From assembly GCF_039521745.1 (NCBI RefSeq), contig NZ_BAAACT010000153.1: DNA of 64,000 bases; one strand, written 5' to 3'. The position numbers and the translations under genes were made by a program. This document shows positions 61,689 through 64,000 of this stretch, one piece after another; within the stretch, counting starts at the first letter, position 1, and each line of letters opens with the position of its first letter. The DNA is from Faecalicatena contorta. Lineage in GTDB: Bacteria > Bacillota > Clostridia > Lachnospirales > Lachnospiraceae. The notes beneath the pieces were generated by a model, which was not told the DNA's origin, did not search any database, and saw nothing but the letters and a program-made list of their open reading frames with translations.

Positions 61689-62528
61689 ATGAGCTATAAA
61701 GTAATTGTAGACAGCTGTGGTGAATTAACGGAAGATATGAAAAAAAGCGGGCTTTTTGAGACTGCTTCCCTGAGTATGGAAGTAGGCGGAGTCCGGATCA
61801 TAGACGATGAGACATTTGATCAGGCCGATTTTTTGAGACGTGTGGCGGCAAGCCCGGAATGTCCCAAGTCATCCTGCCCGTCGCCGGAAGAATACATGGA
61901 GAGATATCACTGTGAAGCGGACAGGGTTTACGCGGTTACTCTGTCTGCGGAACTGAGCGGATCCTATAACAGCGCGGAGTTGGGCAGAAAGCTTTACAAA
62001 GAAGAATATGGAGAAAAAGACATCTATATTTTCAATTCTCGTTCCGCATCTGTGGGAGAGACCCTGATTGCGATGAAGATACAGGAATGCGAAGACCGGG
62101 GAATGACATTCAAAGAGGTGATTGACACCGTTGAAAGATATATCGCGGGGCAGAATACTTATTTTGTACTCGAGACCCTGGATACCCTCAGGAAAAATGG
62201 CAGGCTGTCGGGTATTAAAGCAATCGTGGCAAGCGCCTTGAACATCAAGCCGGTCATGGGTGCAAAACCCGAGGGCATCATCTGCCAGCTGGGCCAGGCA
62301 AGGGGCATGAAAAGGGCGCTGGCAAAAATGGCGGATCACATAATCGAAGATCTGGAGATGCCGGAGGAAAAGATACTGGCGATTTCCCACTGTAACTGTG
62401 AGGAAAGGGCGCTGGAAGTACAGCGGATGCTTTTAGAGAAGATTCATGTCAAGTCCAGCTTCATTATAGATACGGCCGGGATCAGCACAATGTATGCAAG
62501 CGACGGTGGAATTATAGTTGTGATATAG
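61689..62528 (+). CDS. DegV family fatty-acid-binding protein
   Basis: 279 residues from ATG 61689, directly after GGGAGGATATAAT; the open frame from 61674 includes the binding site. YKVIVDSCGELTEDM opens the first domain; the CPKSSCPSPEEYMER segment and LSAELSGSYNSAELGRK bind the fatty-acid carboxylate in this family; ETLDTLRKNGRLSGIKA follows in the second domain. DegV/FakB proteins hand fatty acids to the kinase FakA; no fakA is seen here. Possibly controlled through the palindrome at 61622. Confidence 0.93.
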   Translation: MSYKVIVDSCGELTEDMKKSGLFETASLSMEVGGVRIIDDETFDQADFLRRVAASPECPKSSCPSPEEYMERYHCEADRVYAVTLSAELSGSYNSAELGRKLYKEEYGEKDIYIFNSRSASVGETLIAMKIQECEDRGMTFKEVIDTVERYIAGQNTYFVLETLDTLRKNGRLSGIKAIVASALNIKPVMGAKPEGIICQLGQARGMKRALAKMADHIIEDLEMPEEKILAISHCNCEERALEVQRMLLEKIHVKSSFIIDTAGISTMYASDGGIIVVI

Positions 62529-62604
62529 AAAAGTTTGTGATAAAATGCTGTTAGGCAGTGAGACCGGATAATGTTCTCAAAAAGAAACACGAAGGAGTTT
62601 AAAG

Positions 62605-62841
62605 ATGAGCCAGGAAAAAGTAGATAGATATAAACAAGAAAAAGCCAACAGGAAGAAAATAGTCAAAAAGCAGAGAATCATGAATGTTGTGCGCAAAACA
62701 GTGCTCAGCTTAGCAGTAATAGCTTTAGTCGGATGGCTGGGATACTCGGCATACCAGACACATGAAGCGGGGAAAGAAAGACCTGTAGCTCAGGTAAACT
62801 ATGACTCCATCAATAATTATATGAGTCAGTTGAGTCAATAG
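62605..62841 (+). CDS. Small single-pass membrane protein of unknown function
   Basis: 78 residues. ATG 62605 with GAAGGAG upstream. A very basic N-terminal segment (KQEKANRKKIVKKQR) is followed by one membrane helix (about 31-49, VLSLAVIALVGWLGYSAYQ) and a short polar tail rich in Asn, Ser and Gln. Positive-inside placement puts the tail outside. No family is recognised. It ends 27 bp before the first cloverleaf repeat. Confidence 0.75.
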   Translation: MSQEKVDRYKQEKANRKKIVKKQRIMNVVRKTVLSLAVIALVGWLGYSAYQTHEAGKERPVAQVNYDSINNYMSQLSQ

Positions 62842-62868
62842 CGGGGGGACGCGCGATATGTGGGGCCG

Positions 62869-63120
62869 CCTGAACGGCAAGGTGTGTATGCCTTTTGCAG
62901 GGGCGGTATATGTATCAAGATTTGCTAAAATGAAAAAGACGAAAAAGCAGGGCAACCCCGGCAGGCCGTCCGAAATTCTGATGAATTTCGCACGTCCGGC
63001 CGAGGCAAAACCGTGATCCGGAATCACGGTTTTGACCCTGCTTTTTCGTCTTTTTCATTTAAGCAAATCTAAGATGCATATACAGCCCCTGCAAAAGGCA
63101 TACACACCTTGCCGCTCAGG
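62869..63120. repeat. Cloverleaf inverted-repeat element, copy 1
   Basis: Arms of about 84 bp (62869-62952 and 63036-63120) are near-perfect inverted copies with about six differences. They enclose two separate hairpins: hairpin B (about 62963-63001), with core CGAAATTC-tgat-GAATTTCG inside GGCC...GGCC; and hairpin A (63007-63033), AAAACCGTGAT-ccgga-ATCACGGTTTT. Next to the centre the arm reads AAAAAGACGAAAAAGCAGGG on the left and its complement on the right. The element folds as a three-armed cloverleaf. No transposase ORF is inside. Related to copy 2 at 63796, which is reversed. Confidence 0.85.
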
Positions 63121-63217
63121 CTGGGTGCATCATAGCGGATATGTCCGCTGGGGATTACTTAACTGGGCCTCGTGGACGGTGACGAAAGGGGGACGGGGAT
63201 GGGATCCGTTTGAAACT

Positions 63218-63545
63218 CCCCCCACCAGCTACCACATATTGAAGAGGATCTCCACCTGTCCCCACTCAAATTAATTCCCCACCAGCCACCACGAATTGAA
63301 GAACATCTCCACCTGTCTCCACTCAGATTAATTCCCCCACCGGCCACCACATATTGAAGAAGATCTCCATCTGTCCCCACTCAGATTGATTCCCCCACCG
63401 GCCACCACATATTGAAGAAGATCTCCATCTGTCCCCACTCAGATTGATTCCCCCACCGGCCACCACATATTGAAGAAGATTTCCATCTGTCCCCACTCAG
63501 ATTAATCCCCTCACCAGCCACCACATGTTAAAGAGCAATCCCACC
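63218..63545. repeat. 58-bp tandem repeat array (minisatellite)
   Basis: Five full units and a decaying sixth, each about 58 bp (the first is 57), follow one another without spacers. Landmarks repeat at 63226, 63283, 63341, 63399, 63457 and 63515 (CAGC or CGGCCACCAC). Each unit contains CCACATATTGAAGA, GATCTCCA and TGTCCCCACTCA. The middle units (from 63341 and 63399) are identical; the outer ones have drifted. The period is not a multiple of three, so coding is unlikely. The strand bias (C-rich on plus, G-rich on minus) is strong. Confidence 0.9.
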
Positions 63546-63795
63546 AGCCCCCACCTAAGCATAATTTCCCCCACTTCTCTCCATTGCACAAAAAACCCTT
63601 TATCATCTAATATCCACCCCACCAATGCCAATCAATCCTCTCCCCAAAGCGCAAGCGTAAACCTCCGCCCAGCCCCGCGCCCCAGCCATTCCCGCCAATT
63701 CCCCAAAGGGGAAGCGGCAGTTGTCAGTTTCCGGATGAACACAGCCGGGAAAAGCGGGAATATGGGGGCCAGGGGCGTCTTTGCGGGAGTTAGCC
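63546..63795. other. C-rich spacer without a credible gene
   Basis: Continues the C-rich composition of the array without clear periodicity, and includes CCCGCCAATTCCCC and GCGGGAATATGGGGGCC near the second cloverleaf. The open frames across it have biased, low-complexity translations and no ribosome binding sites. Confidence 0.5.
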
Positions 63796-63938
63796 GGACT
63801 TAAAGAAAAAAGGCGGAAAACCAGGACAAAAACTGTGATCACAAATCACAGTTTTTCCTTGACTCTGAGATCAAAATCATCAGATTTTGGGCTCAGTGTC
63901 AAGGTTGTCCTGGTTTTCCGTCTTTTTTCTTTTAGTCC
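63796..63938. repeat. Cloverleaf inverted-repeat element, copy 2 (reversed)
   Basis: Arms of 34 bp (63796-63829 and 63905-63938) match at 32 positions and contain GGAAAACCAGGACAA. They enclose hairpin A' (63828-63856), AAAAACTGTGAT...ATCACAGTTTTT, and hairpin B' (63857-63904), CCTTGAC..CTGAG..CAAAAT...ATTTTG..CTCAG.GTCAAGG. Read on the minus strand the order is arm, B', A', arm, the same as copy 1, and the arm core AAAAAGACGGAAAACCAGG matches copy 1 closely. So it is the same family, inserted in the other orientation. Confidence 0.85.
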
Positions 63939-63939
63939 G

Positions 63940-64000
63940 TGTCCAGTTTCAGGACATAGGTAAGTAAAAAGTTTCAGGACATAGGTAAGTCCAAATGTTA
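63940..64000. mobile_element. Probable terminus of an insertion element at the window edge
   Basis: From about 63940 the sequence reads TGTCC, then two direct copies of a 20-bp word, GTTTCAGGACATAGGTAAGT, at 63946-63965 and 63971-63990. Repeated short words just inside an end that begins with TG are typical of transposon termini where transposase binds, as in IS21-family elements. The rest lies beyond the window, so neither the transposase nor the family can be confirmed. Confidence 0.45.

Noticed and set aside
62725..63274. Open frames within cloverleaf copy 1, on both strands
   Set aside because: They are the two strands of an inverted repeat and therefore resemble each other; no binding sites.
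63159..63380. Reverse open frame with repeated Trp/Gly/Arg text
   Set aside because: It is the minisatellite read in changing frames; the 58-bp period cannot keep a frame.
63218..63545. CRISPR array
   Set aside because: The units are directly adjacent, similar along their whole length, and have no unique spacers; no cas genes are in the window.

Overview
The window reads as chromosome of a spore-forming, low-to-moderate GC Firmicute, most likely a Lachnospiraceae (Clostridium cluster XIVa) gut anaerobe. The evidence is: purine-rich ribosome binding sites with frequent TTG starts, a cotJABC spore-coat operon, cdaA-cdaR, Mbl-type MreB, ChW-repeat (clostridial hydrophobic W) wall proteins, and LCP/WbaP-type wall glycopolymer genes. 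The genus cannot be fixed from the sequence alone.

Layout. (1) 0.2-5.0 kb: a solute-binding lipoprotein translationally coupled to a large hybrid sensor histidine kinase, with no transporter permease beside them. (2) 5.2-6.6 kb, minus strand: a MATE exporter broken by a frameshift in a run of seven G, preceded by a leader or small RNA ending in an intrinsic terminator. (3) 7.2-16.7 kb, housekeeping: mreB, recD2, comF; a structured untranslated leader followed by two uncharacterised membrane proteins; cdaA-cdaR (c-di-AMP synthesis and its regulator); an HPr protein; a nucleotidyltransferase. (4) 16.8-52.9 kb: a cell-surface glycan locus. It holds two secreted wall hydrolases (glucosaminidase and GH25 muramidase) sharing ChW-repeat tails; a Wzx-like flippase; about six glycosyltransferases; two paralogous GT-C-like membrane proteins plus a GtrII-like one; an acyltransferase; GDP-mannose enzymes (a short ManC, a phosphohexomutase, and a ManC-ManA fusion); a Wzm/Wzt-type ABC exporter; UDP-glucose dehydrogenase; a WbaP-like priming transferase; two LCP ligases; and a cohesin-like membrane protein with a very acidic tail. 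(5) 53.0-62.8 kb: glmS, an HtrA protease, the cotJ operon on the minus strand, tRNA-Pro(GGG), asnB, an FtsW/SpoVE-type SEDS protein, a DegV protein and a small membrane protein. (6) 62.8-64.0 kb, gene-free: two related cloverleaf-shaped inverted-repeat elements in opposite orientation flank a 58-bp tandem repeat array, and the window ends in what looks like the terminus of an insertion element.

How it fits together (inference): the 16.8-52.9 kb block would make a mannose- and probably glucuronate-containing polymer on undecaprenyl phosphate, export it (both flippase-type and ABC-type exporters are present), attach it to peptidoglycan through LCP proteins, and decorate it outside the membrane with polyprenyl-phosphate-dependent GT-C enzymes. 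glmS immediately downstream supplies amino sugar. I found no protein that is clearly a Wzy polymerase. The points most worth a second look are the cloverleaf repeats with the minisatellite, the 13-codon ORF plus 163-nt palindrome before the ABC exporter, the structured leader at 11.4-11.6 kb, the frameshifted MATE, the ManC-ManA fusion and the three-repeat ChW superunits.
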